A DNA stretch of 64,000 bases from NCBI GenBank assembly GCA_016946835.1, contig JACVTC010000175.1, forward strand, positions 1 through 64,000, given 5' to 3'. The DNA comes from Neocallimastix lanati (nom. inval.) (lineage: Eukaryota > Neocallimastigomycota > Neocallimastigomycetes > Neocallimastigales > Neocallimastigaceae). The position numbers and the translations under genes are program-made. Positions 1 through 12,100 of the stretch are shown here, in pieces. A model generated the notes under the pieces. That model saw nothing but the letters and a program-made list of their open reading frames with translations, was not told the DNA's origin and ran no database searches. The stretch's first letter is position 1; every line of letters begins with the position of its first letter.

Positions 1-384
1 TTTTAATAAAATAAAATATTTTTCAATATAAAATAAAACATTTCGATATAAAATTTTATACTAAAAGTTTAAAATATAAATATTAAATTTTTAATTATCA
101 CTATATAAAAATATTATTAATACAAATTTTCATTATTAATATAAAAAATAAAAAAAATAAGATTTATTATTAATATTGTTAATATAAGTTTTAAATATAT
201 AAAAATATTACTATTAATATAAGAGTTAATATAAAATTATAAAGTTTAATATAATTTTTGATCTAATTTTTAATCTTTGAATTTAAAAATTTATTAAAGT
301 ACAAAAATAATAATGTACACATAATGTATTAGAAATAAATCGTAGATTTAATTAAGAATGCATTATTTAGGTACATTCTTATCA
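1..384 (-). repeat. Partial LTR of the element D family
   Basis: This stretch matches the right-hand part of the LTR at 389-1259 almost base for base and ends in the same CTTATCA terminus. The window begins inside it, so its other end is not visible. It is followed by TAAA (385-388) and then directly by the left LTR of element D. Two members of one family therefore lie at the same target. The strand is set by comparison with element D. Confidence 0.8.
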
Positions 385-388
385 TAAA

Positions 389-705
389 TGTTAAGGTTTT
401 AGAGAATTAAATAAAAATAAAGTAAGAAACACAAATTTTATTTATTTATTTATTTATTTTATTTATTTATTTTATTAAATTTATTTGATTTTATTTGATT
501 TTATTCGATGATATTTAAAAATTAGTAGCAAAATTTACAACTATTTATATTTTTTTTCAAGGCATAAAAGTTGTTCTTGCCACTAAATTACATTTTATTT
601 ATTTTTTTTTTTAAAAACTATTAAATTTAAATTGATTTTTATAATTAATTATATAAAATTTAATTATAACAATATAAATAAAATACATTTATAATATTAA
701 TAAAA

Positions 706-762
<57 letters not shown>

Positions 763-1259
763 TTATTTATTTAAAAATATCTAAAATATTACTAATAAGA
801 ATTTATTTAATTGGCTATAATTTTTATTACAATCTGTTAAAATATTCAAATAAAAATAAAAATACTATTCTAATATAAAGGTTTTTAATAAAATAAAATA
901 TTTTTCAATATAAAATAAAACATTTCGATATAAAATTTTATAATAAAAAAGTTAAAATATAATATATAAATTTTTAATTATCAATATATAAAAATATTAT
1001 TAATATAAATTTTCATTATTAATATAAAAAAAATAAGATTTATTATTAATATTGCTAATATAAGTTTTAAATATATAAAAATATTACTATTAATATAAGA
1101 TTTAATATAAAAATATAAAGTTTAATATAATTTTTGATTTAATTTTTGATCTTTGGATTTAAAAATTTATTAAAGTACAAAAATAATAATGTACACATAA
1201 TGTATTAGAAATAAATCGTAGATTTAATTAAGAATGCATTATTTAGTACATTCTTATCA
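389..1259 (-). repeat. Left (3') LTR of element D
   Basis: Starts TGTTAAGG and ends CTTATCA on the plus strand, and is repeated at 7572-8439. It contains a run of more than 40 T and an ATTT-rich tract. The GC-rich stretch just to its right (about 1261-1275) is the probable polypurine tract on the minus strand. Confidence 0.9.
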
Positions 1260-1277
1260 AGATGCCCCGACGAAGAC

Positions 1278-4200
1278 TCAAGCTTCTCTGTAAGCGGAGT
1301 TAAACTTTACTAAATTTTTAAAGTGAACATTCCTATCGAGTTGCTTTCCAGTCTTCTGATCGATTAAGGTTGCCGTGTTGAATTGAATTTTTAAAATTTT
1401 AAATGGTCCATTGTAATATGGTTCTAGCTTAGTGCGGCTAAAGTTTCTAACAAGAACAAGATCACCAGCTTTTAATTCTTTTCCTTTTTTCATACTTATT
1501 TGTTCTTCTCGTCTTGTTGCCCAATACTTGTTAGCATTCTTCACATTTTCGCATGCTTCTCTAGTCCATTGATAATGACGAACAAATTTTTCCATTAAAA
1601 TTTCATCATACGATTTACCTGCATTTTCAATTGTTCTTATGGCTATATCATAAGGCTGTTGGTCTTCTCTTCCATATACTAATTCAAAACTAGAATGTCC
1701 GGTAGCTGTGTTTTTGGTAGTTCGAAGTGCCCATAAAGCAGAAGGTAAAACTTCATCCCAATCTTGATTTTTCCTTCCTAATAAACGAAGTAATTTTCCA
1801 ATTTCTTTATTTCGGTTTTCAGTGAGACCATTGGATTCAGGGTGATAGGTAGCTATGAATTTTACATAAACATCATAAAGATCAAGAAAGATTTTAGTCA
1901 TATCAGAAGTGAATTGGACTCCATTATCTGTAGTAATAACTTGAGGCACACCATGTCTTGCAAAAACGTTTATTAAAAATTTAATTATATCAGAGGAAGT
2001 TATGTTTTCAGTGGGTTCGGCTTCAACCCATTTGGTAAAGTAATCAACAGTTACTATAATATATTGATTATTATTTCTTGTTTTTGGTAACGGTCCTATA
2101 ATATCTAATCCTAAATGCACAAAGGGACCCTCCACTTTAGTTGGATGGATTTCGGTTGGTTCTGGATATGGTTGAGGACGATTTAACTGGCATTTTTCAC
2201 AATTACTAACAATTCTTTTGATATCTTTAATCATATGATTCCAATAAAAGTTTTTCTTAAGTCTTTGATATGTTTTGTAATATCCTTCGTGGCCAATATT
2301 ATGAGCTTCTAAAATTAATTTAAACCTTTCATTTTCGTCCGTTATTAATTTTCTATAATTTCCATTGTCGATAAAATAATCTTCACCATCAATAACAGTA
2401 AACTTTTCATTAATAAATTCCTTTATAACTTTAGATAATAATTCTTCATTATTTCCATTAGTAATTTTTGTTAATAATATCTTTCTCTCTTCCTTACTTT
2501 TCATTCTTGAAAGAGCATCAGCTAACACATTCTTTTTGCCTGATTCATATTTTATATTAATTCCGAGCATACTAGCGGTTAGACACCATCTTGTTTGCCT
2601 TGCATTCAAAGGTTCTTTATTCTTAAATAAACCAACTAATGGTTTATGATCTGTGTAAATAGTTGTAGGTAATGGATTTCCTTCAATATAAGATTTAAAT
2701 TTAGTCATACAGTAAAACAAAGCGGTTCCTTCTAAATCGGTAATACCATAATTCTTTTCAGCTTTCTTTAAACTTCTACTTATAAAGTGTATTGGATGCT
2801 CCTTACCGGTTTCTTCTTCTTTTTGTAAAAGAACTCCACCAATTCCATTATACGAAGCATCAGTTCTAATGATAAAAGGTTTGTCAAATGACGGAAATTT
2901 TAGAATAGGTGCATTGATTAATTTTTCTTTTAGGAGTTCAAAGCTTTCTTGTTGTTCTTTATTCCATTCATATTTGGTATTCTTTTTCAATAATTTACAT
3001 AAAGGTGAGGTAATTTGAGCATATTTAGGAATAAAATCACGATAATATCCCACTGCTCCTAAAAATGATCTTAATTCATGAAGTGATGAAGGGGCTTCCC
3101 ACTTCTTAATAGCTGTTATCTTACTTTCCATGGGACTTAATCCTTTAGTAGTAAGTTTGTGACCTAATACATCAACTTCAGTTTGAAGAAAATGGCACTT
3201 TTCAATATTAATTTTTAACTTGTTTTCTTTAAATACTTCTAATACTTGTTTAATATGAATTAAATGTTCTTCGATACTTTTTGAATAGATCAAAACATCA
3301 TCAATAAATACATAAACAAATTCACCAATAAAAGGGAATAAAATTTTATTCATTTCTCTTTGGAAGGTTGAGGGAGCTCCAGTAAGTCCAAAAGGCATAA
3401 CCTTAAATTGATAATTTCCAAACTTAGTAGTGAAAGTGGTTACTTCAACGCTTTCTTCATCCATTAAGATTTGGTGAAAACCAGAAAATAAATCAAGAGT
3501 TGTAAATATTTTAGCTCCTCCGAGACTATCAAAAATTTCATCTATATATGGAACTGAATAAGAATCTTTTTCTGTCATATCATTGACTTTTCGGTAGTCA
3601 ATGCACAAGCGCCACTTTCCATTGTGTTTTAGAATGAGTACTACTGGAGATGACCATTCTGAACAGGATGGTTCTATCAATCCTTTCTTAATAAGCTTTG
3701 TAAGTTCTTCTTTTAAGATATCTGATTTTAATTTAGTTAACCTATAACTTCTTAATTTTACTGGCTTTGCATTTGCTTTCAAACGGATCTTATGTGGTGA
3801 AAGTTTAGAAGGAGTTAGTTCTTCTGTTGAAGTGGCAACTATGTCAATCATTTCTTTGAGAATTTTAATAATTTGTTCTTTATAATCTTTATTTAAGGTA
3901 CTTAAAAATTCATCACTCTCAATAAATTCCATTGGAGTTAATTCCTTTATAATTTCCTTTTCATTATTCGTTTCTTCAACTTTTCTAATAGTGCAGATTA
4001 TACTTTCTTCATCATAATATTGATTATTTATTTTAGCTATTTCTTCGTATTCACTTTCTGACAAAAGTTTACATAAACTGTTTAAGGTCGGATGAATAAA
4101 TAAACAATGATCGATTTGAGTTTTAAAGTTTATTAACATATCATAAAAAGAGTCTTCTTTCTCAATAATTCTAAAGTCCGCATTAAATTCATAATTATTA

Positions 4201-5093
4201 ATTTTTACTGGTAATCGAACAATAATTCCTTCCGAGTATTCTTCATCTTGTGTTGCTAGTTGGATTCTTCCACGACTTTTTCCAACTGTTTCATATTCAC
4301 CAGGTAATTTATCAAAATACTGCTTAGTAACGATGCTTAGGTTACTACAAGAATCAATTAAAAGTTTTCCTAGTACTCCGTCAACACTTGCATCAACCAT
4401 TGCTAAGTCTTCTTCGGCTACTTCATTACTTTTACTTATGTAGCTATGATCATAGTTATTTACTAATAAAGTTCGTGCTATTACATTGTCTACAGTCCCA
4501 ATTATTTTAGACTTTTCTAACTTTAAACCTTGAGTTAATTGTGAACGAATTTTCGGACATGCATTCAAGAGTTGACCTATCGTAATACTGGATTTAAGAT
4601 TATTTAAATCATCCATAATATTGTAAGGTTCTTTATTATTCATCATTTTAATATTCCTTTTTACTAACTGAGTATTTCCATTATTAGTTTCTTTAGTTTT
4701 TGTTGAAATTAATTTTTCCAAAGTATTAGTTTTATTTTGTTGATTATCTTTATTCATTTCTAGATCTTCTATTTCATTATCGATTACGAGTATATCTTCA
4801 GATTCAACTTTTTCCTTTCCTTTTGATGAATAATTGTTGTTTTCTTCTTTACTTTCTCTTACTCTTGTTATTTTTCTTAATTCCTTTTCTTTTTGTTTTT
4901 CTTTGTTAATATTTGGTTGAGTTAAAATTGAAGGAAGTATTTGATTTTTATAAACTTTATTTGGTTTATTATGTAGCTCATTTTCTTTCTTCTTTCTTAA
5001 AGCAGGAGTTGCGAAAGGACGTGGATTATCTTTTAAACTTTTATGTACTTTCTTGGAATTATTTTCTTCTTTTTCGCTGTTATTATCATTCAT
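1278..5093 (-). CDS. Element D pol polyprotein (protease, RT, RNase H, integrase)
   Basis: A 1271-residue ORF of a Ty3-type element. An Asn/Lys/Glu-rich N-terminus is followed by an aspartic-protease region near residue 240. The reverse transcriptase spans about residues 450-630, with the catalytic YVFIDD box. The RNase H domain (starting RTDASYNGIGG) lies near 740-860. The integrase has its HHCC zinc-binding region near 930-985 and a core near 1000-1160. The C-terminal tail (RNVHFKNLVKF) resembles the end of gypsy integrases and carries no chromodomain. The frame stays open upstream of the first Met towards the end of gag, so the mature start is uncertain. Expression would be from the right LTR. 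Confidence 0.9.
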   Translation of the reverse strand: MNDNNSEKEENNSKKVHKSLKDNPRPFATPALRKKKENELHNKPNKVYKNQILPSILTQPNINKEKQKEKELRKITRVRESKEENNNYSSKGKEKVESEDILVIDNEIEDLEMNKDNQQNKTNTLEKLISTKTKETNNGNTQLVKRNIKMMNNKEPYNIMDDLNNLKSSITIGQLLNACPKIRSQLTQGLKLEKSKIIGTVDNVIARTLLVNNYDHSYISKSNEVAEEDLAMVDASVDGVLGKLLIDSCSNLSIVTKQYFDKLPGEYETVGKSRGRIQLATQDEEYSEGIIVRLPVKINNYEFNADFRIIEKEDSFYDMLINFKTQIDHCLFIHPTLNSLCKLLSESEYEEIAKINNQYYDEESIICTIRKVEETNNEKEIIKELTPMEFIESDEFLSTLNKDYKEQIIKILKEMIDIVATSTEELTPSKLSPHKIRLKANAKPVKLRSYRLTKLKSDILKEELTKLIKKGLIEPSCSEWSSPVVLILKHNGKWRLCIDYRKVNDMTEKDSYSVPYIDEIFDSLGGAKIFTTLDLFSGFHQILMDEESVEVTTFTTKFGNYQFKVMPFGLTGAPSTFQREMNKILFPFIGEFVYVFIDDVLIYSKSIEEHLIHIKQVLEVFKENKLKINIEKCHFLQTEVDVLGHKLTTKGLSPMESKITAIKKWEAPSSLHELRSFLGAVGYYRDFIPKYAQITSPLCKLLKKNTKYEWNKEQQESFELLKEKLINAPILKFPSFDKPFIIRTDASYNGIGGVLLQKEEETGKEHPIHFISRSLKKAEKNYGITDLEGTALFYCMTKFKSYIEGNPLPTTIYTDHKPLVGLFKNKEPLNARQTRWCLTASMLGINIKYESGKKNVLADALSRMKSKEERKILLTKITNGNNEELLSKVIKEFINEKFTVIDGEDYFIDNGNYRKLITDENERFKLILEAHNIGHEGYYKTYQRLKKNFYWNHMIKDIKRIVSNCEKCQLNRPQPYPEPTEIHPTKVEGPFVHLGLDIIGPLPKTRNNNQYIIVTVDYFTKWVEAEPTENITSSDIIKFLINVFARHGVPQVITTDNGVQFTSDMTKIFLDLYDVYVKFIATYHPESNGLTENRNKEIGKLLRLLGRKNQDWDEVLPSALWALRTTKNTATGHSSFELVYGREDQQPYDIAIRTIENAGKSYDEILMEKFVRHYQWTREACENVKNANKYWATRREEQISMKKGKELKAGDLVLVRNFSRTKLEPYYNGPFKILKIQFNTATLIDQKTGKQLDRNVHFKNLVKFNSAYREA

Positions 5094-5275
5094 TTTTCTT
5101 TTTATAGCATTTATAATGATATCATCCTCACTTTCAGTTGTGTCACTAAAATCAGATTCTTCAGATTCTTCATTAAAGGAATTATTATCAATTGGAGTAT
5201 TCTTAGTAAAAGTATTATTTTGTAAATTATTTAATGAAGCTATTGTTTTGTCATTGGGAGTGCTTCTGCTCCCAT

Positions 5276-6181
5276 TTAGAAGTTTAAAGACTTTTTGGAA
5301 TATATTTCTTTTTTATTTTTTTCCATAATCTTATTTAATTGAGGGCAATAGTATGAGTAATGACCTTCTTCCTTACAGAAGAAGCAAGTTTTAACAGATA
5401 AATTTCTCATTTTCTGGGTTGATTCTTCTATAATATCTTGAGGTTTCAGTTTATTATTTGTTTGACTTGTTTGGAAAGTTTCGTTTCTTCTTTTAGGATA
5501 AAGTCTTGAAGTAGTACTGTTTTGATTATTTTGATTATGCTGGGAATTATTAACATTATAGGTATTAATATTATTGTTCCTTACAGAAAGTCTATCTACT
5601 TTCTCGGCAATTTTGAAAGCTTTCTCCATACTTATATCATCTTTAAGGGATAATTTCTTCCAGGCTTCATAATTATTTTGAATAGAGTCAATATAATCTA
5701 GTACACCAATGCGCTTTCTTCTCTTTTTATCAAGTTTAGTGTACAAAGTTCTATATCTTACATTAAAGTCTTTAATCTTTTCGTTTCTTTTAATTCGCAT
5801 TGCACGAAGTTCTTTAAGAAGTAAATTTTGGTCTTCTTTAATACCGTAAAAATTTTCAAGACTTGAAATAATTTTTTCAAGAGAAGGAAATTTATCATCA
5901 TCAACATTTTCTTCTTCATCATCTTCTTCTTCATCTGATGAATCATCACTTTCATCATCACTATCTTCTCCCAAATCTTCAATAACGCGTTGTACTTCAC
6001 CAGAGCTGGTAAGTAAACAAGCATTAAATATTGTTTCCGGATCTGTGATACCTTGTATCTTGATCCAAAGTTTTAATTCAGTAGCCCAGGACTTTATATC
6101 TAAATTGTCCTTGCTAAGCTTCACTATGTCTCGTAATTCTTTCTTTAATTCTTTAAAACTTAAAGTACTTTTAGTAGACAT
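5276..6181 (-). CDS. Element D Gag protein
   Basis: A 301-residue ORF upstream of pol on the same strand. A helical retrotransposon-gag-like region covers about residues 10-200 and includes an acidic Asp/Glu/Ser stretch near 75-95. An Asn/Gln-rich linker follows, and one zinc knuckle of CX2CX4HX4C type (CFFCKEEGHYSYYC) lies near residue 265. Length and order fit Ty3-type Gag. Its role would be particle assembly and RNA binding. Confidence 0.85.
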   Translation of the reverse strand: MSTKSTLSFKELKKELRDIVKLSKDNLDIKSWATELKLWIKIQGITDPETIFNACLLTSSGEVQRVIEDLGEDSDDESDDSSDEEEDDEEENVDDDKFPSLEKIISSLENFYGIKEDQNLLLKELRAMRIKRNEKIKDFNVRYRTLYTKLDKKRRKRIGVLDYIDSIQNNYEAWKKLSLKDDISMEKAFKIAEKVDRLSVRNNNINTYNVNNSQHNQNNQNSTTSRLYPKRRNETFQTSQTNNKLKPQDIIEESTQKMRNLSVKTCFFCKEEGHYSYYCPQLNKIMEKNKKEIYSKKSLNF

Positions 6182-7571
6182 TTCGTTTTTAGTTAATAAT
6201 TTTTTTATTGTAAATTAACGAGGTTATTAAATACGAATAAATTTGAAAGTCCAACTTTAAAAATATAATTTAACAAGTAATTTAATATCGAATCAAATTT
6301 TAAAACAATATATCTTAGTAATTTTTGAAAATAATAATTTTATTTGCTTTCTTTAGTAAGTATAAGCTCGAAATCCTTATCGACAACTTAGTAGAAATTA
6401 TAAAGCACGAGGTTCTTTTCGACTACTTTTTTAAGAATAATTTTAAGTTCGAAATCTTTATCGACAACTTAATAGAATAATTTTAAGTTCGAAATCTTTA
6501 TCGACAACTTAATAGAATATTTTTCAAGCTCGAAATCTTTATCGACCACTTGAATTTTGTAATTTAGTATATTTGTAGTAATAAATTTAGAAGCAAAGTT
6601 TTATTTATTATTTTCACCTTTCAAAAATTTTTCTTTTTAAACGATAAATATTGTATTGTTATAGCTAATAAAATTATTAATTAATTATAATTATTAAATA
6701 CAAAAAAATAATCTTTATTGTCGTACAATCTGATAGTACACACTGTCTGACGTGCAGCTTACCTAATGGTGTCATGCCACGCGTGTGCCACGATTACTAT
6801 ATTCAATATAAAATATAGCAGTTCAGAGCCCACTAGCCCAATTACTATGTAGGATAAACTTAATCCGATAATCTATGTACGGAATAAAAAAATTTTAAAA
6901 GTATTCAATAATATTTTTATTAACTAATAAAAATTAACTAAAAACACAATATTTTCAAAGTAAATTAAGATTCTATTACAGGAATTATATAACAAATAAA
7001 GTACCAGTAATAAAAAAAAATAAAAAAAATTTAAATGGCGAAGTTAGCCAAAGTCTGATACTTTATATAATAAAGTGCCTTATAACTAGCACAAAGAAAA
7101 GTAAAAAAAATTATATAAAAAAAACAATCTTACGCCTTCGGTGACGTAAGCTCCTTATTCGCCAGTGCTTGGAAAGTACCCGCACCTTCGTGTGTTGAAA
7201 CGTTGAAGGTTGAACTATTATTACCGGGTCGGTAACCAAATACCTTCGTCTACTTTCCAATTAATCTCCAAATTAACTACTATTCAATAACCTACTATGA
7301 ATAGAGTTAATTTGTTGCTATCTGAGAATACACTGTGTATGAGCTCTATCCGCTCCTTGTTATAATTTTACAAAATTTGTTTTTTTAGAATCTTAATTTT
7401 ACTTATTTAAAAAAATTTTTTTTATATATATATATCAAACAAGCGCCATGGGTTAATCAAAGGATTAACGACTTACTTGTTTATCAATATAAAATAAAAA
7501 AAAAATTAAAAAAAAATCTATGTTATTTACTATTATTTCTATTTAATTCCCCGATATCTCCACCATATAAA
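6182..7571 (-). other. Element D 5' leader with primer-binding site and tandem repeat
   Basis: The untranslated leader between the right LTR and gag. Just inside the LTR the minus strand reads TGGTGGAGATATCGGGG (7549-7565), which begins TGG as expected for pairing with a tRNA 3' CCA end and is a good primer-binding-site candidate. At 6362-6560 there are about four copies of a 40-41 bp unit containing CGAAATCTTTATCGACAACT. The less AT-rich part at 7130-7270 could fold. No long ORF is present. Confidence 0.6.
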
Positions 7572-7888
7572 TGTTAAGGTTTTAGAGAATTAAATAAAAA
7601 TAAAGTAAGAAACACAAATTTTATTTATTTATTTATTTATTTTATTTATTTATTTTATTAAATTTATTTGATTTTATTTGATTTTATTCGATGATATTTA
7701 AAAATTAGTAGCAAAATTTACAACTATTTATATTTTTTTTCAAGGCATAAAAGTTGTTCTTGCCACTAAATTACATTTTATTTATTTTTTTTTTTAAAAA
7801 CTATTAAATTTAAATTGATTTTTATAATTAATTATATAAAATTTAATTATAACAATATAAATAAAATACATTTATAATATTAATAAAA

Positions 7889-7943
<55 letters not shown>

Positions 7944-8439
7944 TTATTTATTTAAAAATATCTAAAATATTACTAATAAGAATTTATTTAATTGGCTATA
8001 ATTTTTATTACAATCTGTTAAAATATTCAAATAAAAATAAAAATACTATTCTAATATAAAGGTTTTTAATAAAATAAAATATTTTTCAATATAAAATAAA
8101 ACATTTCGATATAAAATTTTATAATAAAAAGTTAAAATATAATATATAAATTTTTAATTATCAATATATAAAAATATTATTAATATAAATTTTCATTATT
8201 AATATAAAAAAAATAAGATTTATTATTAATATTGCTAATATAAGTTTTAAATATATAAAAATATTACTATTAATATAAGATTTAATATAAAAATATAAAG
8301 TTTAATATAATTTTTGATTTAATTTTTGATCTTTGGATTTAAAAATTTATTAAAGTACAAAAATAATAATGTACACATAATGTATTAGAAATAAATCGTA
8401 GATTTAATTAAGAATGCATTATTTAGTACATTCTTATCA
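7572..8439 (-). repeat. Right (5') LTR of element D
   Basis: Matches 389-1259 apart from homopolymer lengths. It is followed by TAAA (8440-8443), the same four bases that precede the left LTR. Confidence 0.9.
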
Positions 8440-9051
8440 TAAAGAATTAAAATTAGAACTATGGTTCAATGGTTAGTTACATTGACCATGATCAATACTT
8501 CATGGGTTCGACTCACACCTCAAGCCATTTTGCATAAATAATTATTTTATTAATTATTTTATTAATTATTAATAATATTTTCTTGAATATTCTTTCTGTA
8601 TAAAATTATAGAAAGTTAAAGATTCTTTCGGTTCGTAATTCAACCGAAATGAATTTAGAAATTCTTATTATATAAATTATTTTATTCTTTTTTGATAAGA
8701 TTCATTTTCATCAATTAAAATCTATATTCTAGAAACTTTACATTATTAATTATTACAAACATATTTCTAAATATTTCTTTAAAATTATTTTTACATGTTA
8801 AAACTGTTTTTCCGTTAAAAGTATAAATAGTGCGAACTTCACGAATGAAAATATTTTTCTTCGTGCTTTTATTAATAATAATTAACGTATAAGTAATTCG
8901 AAATATTACCTTGTTGATTAATATTAATAATTATTTTAAATTTTATAATTAATAAAAAATATTTCTAATAAAACGAATTATTTATACAAATAGTGTAAAC
9001 CTATTGAGTTTTCTTCTTTTGTGTGTTTCTATACCCCGTCCCGCCGTTACA
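8440..9051 (+). repeat. Solo-like LTR F, related to the element C LTR family
   Basis: This is LTR-like by layout rather than by a matching partner. A tRNA-like head (A-box-like TGGTTCAATGGTTAG near 8462, B-box-like GGGTTCGACTC near 8503) is followed by a TATA-like GTATAAATAG near 8820, an AATAAA-type region, and an end reading CCCGTCCCGCCGTTACA at 9051. The element C LTR has the same order and a similar end (ACCCCGAATTCACGTTACA). Element D sits against its left side, so its true first bases are not adjacent. No second copy in the window flanks an internal region, so it is probably a solo or interrupted LTR. Confidence 0.5.
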
Positions 9052-9173
9052 ATAGAAGCACCTCCGTTACAATATTTGATATATTTATTTTTTTATAAAT
9101 CTCTATTTTTAGTAATAAATAATGAAATATTAAAAATTATATTATATATAAATTTATAATTAAAAAAAAAAAG

Positions 9174-12100
9174 GATTATAATTCAGCATTACAATATTTA
9201 TCATACGATTTATCAGAAGAAGAAATTAAAAAGAGAGATTTATCATTAACAGAAGAAGAAGAAATTTGTTTAATTTGGATTATTAGAACATCAATAATTA
9301 ACTCTATTAAAAATATGAAAAAACAGAATAATTCACATAATAAAAAAGATAAAGATAACGAAGATGTAACGGATTTAGAAAATTTAAATAGAGATGTAAT
9401 GAAAATTCTTCCAGTCTTACTTAATAAATATAGTAGTGATTATGATAATAGAAAAGTAAATTCTTTATTGGATATTATTAAAGAATTAAACATTGAATTA
9501 TATATTGATTTACATATTCCAAAGGTAAATTTATTGTTAAAATTAATATAATTAAAATTTAGATGTTTTTCTTTTCCTTCTAAAAATATATAATAGAATA
9601 TATAAATTAATTTTTGTGTATATATATTTTTTATTTTAAAAAAATAAATATTAAAGTTATTTAGAGTTTTGATGAATTATTTGAAAGTTTAAATGTAATT
9701 TATACAAAAACAAAAAATACATTAATACTAGATAAATGTACTTCGATTTATTTATTTTTAATTGGCTATTCGAATTCGAAAGATGATAAAAATGAAAATC
9801 AAAACTATTATGATAATAGTAGTTTAATTAGCATCAATGAAATTGGTAAAAGACATTTTTCTACTTTATTAAATGAAATATTTTTAAAACAAATTACTTT
9901 ATCTATAGATACTATCAATGAAATGTTAAATGAAGATAATTTAGAAGAAAATGCTCAAACATTTTTTGAATCTTTAAATTATAGTATTAAAAGAATTGTT
10001 TGTCTATTAAAACAAATTGATTTACAAATATTTAAAGATCTTATACCTGATTATTATGAATCATTTAATCAAGCTATTTCTATTTCAGAAACTTTATTAA
10101 AAAAGAAAAATATTATATTAAAAGAAATAGAAAAAAACAATGATTCAACAATAATAGTAGATTTAGACAATGAAGATAATAAAGATTCCATGGAAATTGA
10201 TTCAGTTAATGAAAAAAACGATAAACAGTTAATAGAGATTGAACAATTAATTCAAGAATTAGTAAGTATTAGTGTGTCAGGTTTATATTTAGATATAAAT
10301 TGGAATGGTATAAAATTAGAAGAATTAGAAAAGAATGAAGCTCTAAGATTATCTGAAAAGAAAAATCAAGAAGAATTAGAGGAAGATATTGAAAATGAAC
10401 TGGAAAAAGAAATAGAAGAAGATGAAGAGAATGAAAGAAATAATGAAAACGAAAAAAAAACAAACATGAAAAAGATGAAAATGAAAGAAATGAAAATGAA
10501 AAAAATGAAAAAAATGAACATAAAAAAAATGAAAATAAGAAAAATAAAGATGAAAACGATAATAATAATGAAAATGAAAATGAAAAAAATGAAAAAAATG
10601 AAAATGAAAAAGATAAAAATGGAAAAGATGAAAATGAGAAAGATAAAAATGAGAAAGATAAAAATGAGAAAGATAAAAATGGTAAAAATAAAAATAAAAA
10701 TGATGGTGAAAATGAAAATAACAAGCAAAATAAAAATGATAAAGAATCTATAAAAGAAAATAATGAAAAGGAAAAGGAGGTTTCATTAGAAAATAAGGAT
10801 AATGAGAATGAAATATTTAATGTAGATCAAATTAAAGAAAATAGTGAAAATGGTTCATCTACAAGAGATAAAAGTGAATTAGAAATTGAAAAAAATAATA
10901 TTAAAGAAAAAATTGAAAGTTTAATTATTAATAATCAAAGAATTTTAAATAAAAATAACAGAAAATATTGGACTTGGAAATCAAGATATTTTGCTTATCA
11001 AAAATTAGCTGATATTTATTTACTTTGTAACTCAAAGTTTGATTCTTTAATTATCACAGATTATTTAAAAATTCCAGCATTGTCTGTTCAAAAGGAGATG
11101 GTAAATGTAGTAAATGAATGTTTAGAATTAGTTTTTGATATATTATTAAATATTAAATAAAGTACAGGAAGAATATATTGAGGATAGTTATCTTTCAAGA
11201 AAAGATTATTCAAAGTTAATGATTTATTCAATCATTGGCTATCAACTCTTTTCTTTAATTACCCCACTTCAGAAGCTTATTTTAAATGGTATTATTGGAG
11301 TTGAAAGTGCCTCTATCATTTTACAGTGGATAGAATTTGTTAAATACTATGTAGAGTCAAATGACGTTATGGAAGAAGAGGAAAAATCAACTGACCCTGA
11401 TAATGATATAAATATAATAAATAACTATTGGGTCATTATAGGTCAAAAAATTATAGATGAAATTTTGAATAAATATCCAAAAAAAATTAATTGAAAATGA
11501 AACACAAAATGCTGCAATTAACAAAAACTAATAGTGATGATCAAGAAGAAATTCAAAAAGCAACAAAAGCTGCTACTTCTATTATTATTAAAGTTAGAAC
11601 TGTTATTGATAAATTATTAGAAGAATTAGCAAGGCAATCCATTTTAAAGGTAAAAAAGAAAAAAAATTTAAAATGTTTAATTATATTATATTAATAGTTT
11701 ATGATTTTTTATAATAAATATAATTACTAATTATATTTAAATATTTTAATATATTATTATTATTAACAAAACAAAACAAAACAAAAAAAAAAAAAAAAAA
11801 AAAAATTAATTTTTAATATATAAAAGACCTATTCATTAATCCTAAAATATTCAAAAGAAGGTCAAAGTATGCCAACAAAATTATTTAAATTAATTTTTAA
11901 TGCCATAAAATCATGGTCTAATATTTCAACCTCCTCAGCTATAAGAAAAGTTGTTTTACAAGCTCTAGTTATATTCCTTAAGAAATCTAATCAAATATTC
12001 TTTACTCACTTACCAGAAAGTATAAATGAAGTGTCTGAAGATGATAAGAGTTCAATTGTAATTAAAGGTTCTTCTTTATGGAGTTCACTAAGTATCATTG

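Larger units (their letters stand above)
389..8439 (-). mobile_element. Ty3/gypsy-type LTR retrotransposon D, looks whole
   Basis: A complete LTR element on the minus strand. LTRs of 871 and 868 bp (389-1259, 7572-8439) differ by eye only in homopolymer length, so the insertion is very recent. TAAA flanks both ends. Going 5' to 3' on the minus strand there is a primer-binding site just inside the right LTR, a leader of about 1.4 kb with a tandem repeat, a gag ORF (5276-6181) with a CCHC zinc knuckle, and a pol ORF (1278-5093) with protease, reverse transcriptase (YVFIDD), RNase H and integrase. Gag and pol lie in different frames, for which Ty3-type elements commonly use programmed frameshifting. 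No chromodomain is seen at the integrase C-terminus, unlike elements A, B and C. Confidence 0.9.

Noticed and set aside
8450-8530. A functional tRNA gene
   Set aside because: A- and B-box-like words are present but no acceptor stem pairs and the T-arm is weak; it sits at the head of an LTR.
10269-10728. Ser/Phe- and Ile/Phe-rich minus-strand open frames
   Set aside because: They are shadows of the Asn/Glu/Lys-coding repeat of the plus-strand SA/Scc3-like gene; their composition is simply the reverse of GAAAAT-type repeats.
10470-10753. Met/Lys-rich plus-strand frame (MKMKKMK)
   Set aside because: Out-of-frame reading of the NENEKNEK repeat; the conserved downstream helices are in the other frame.
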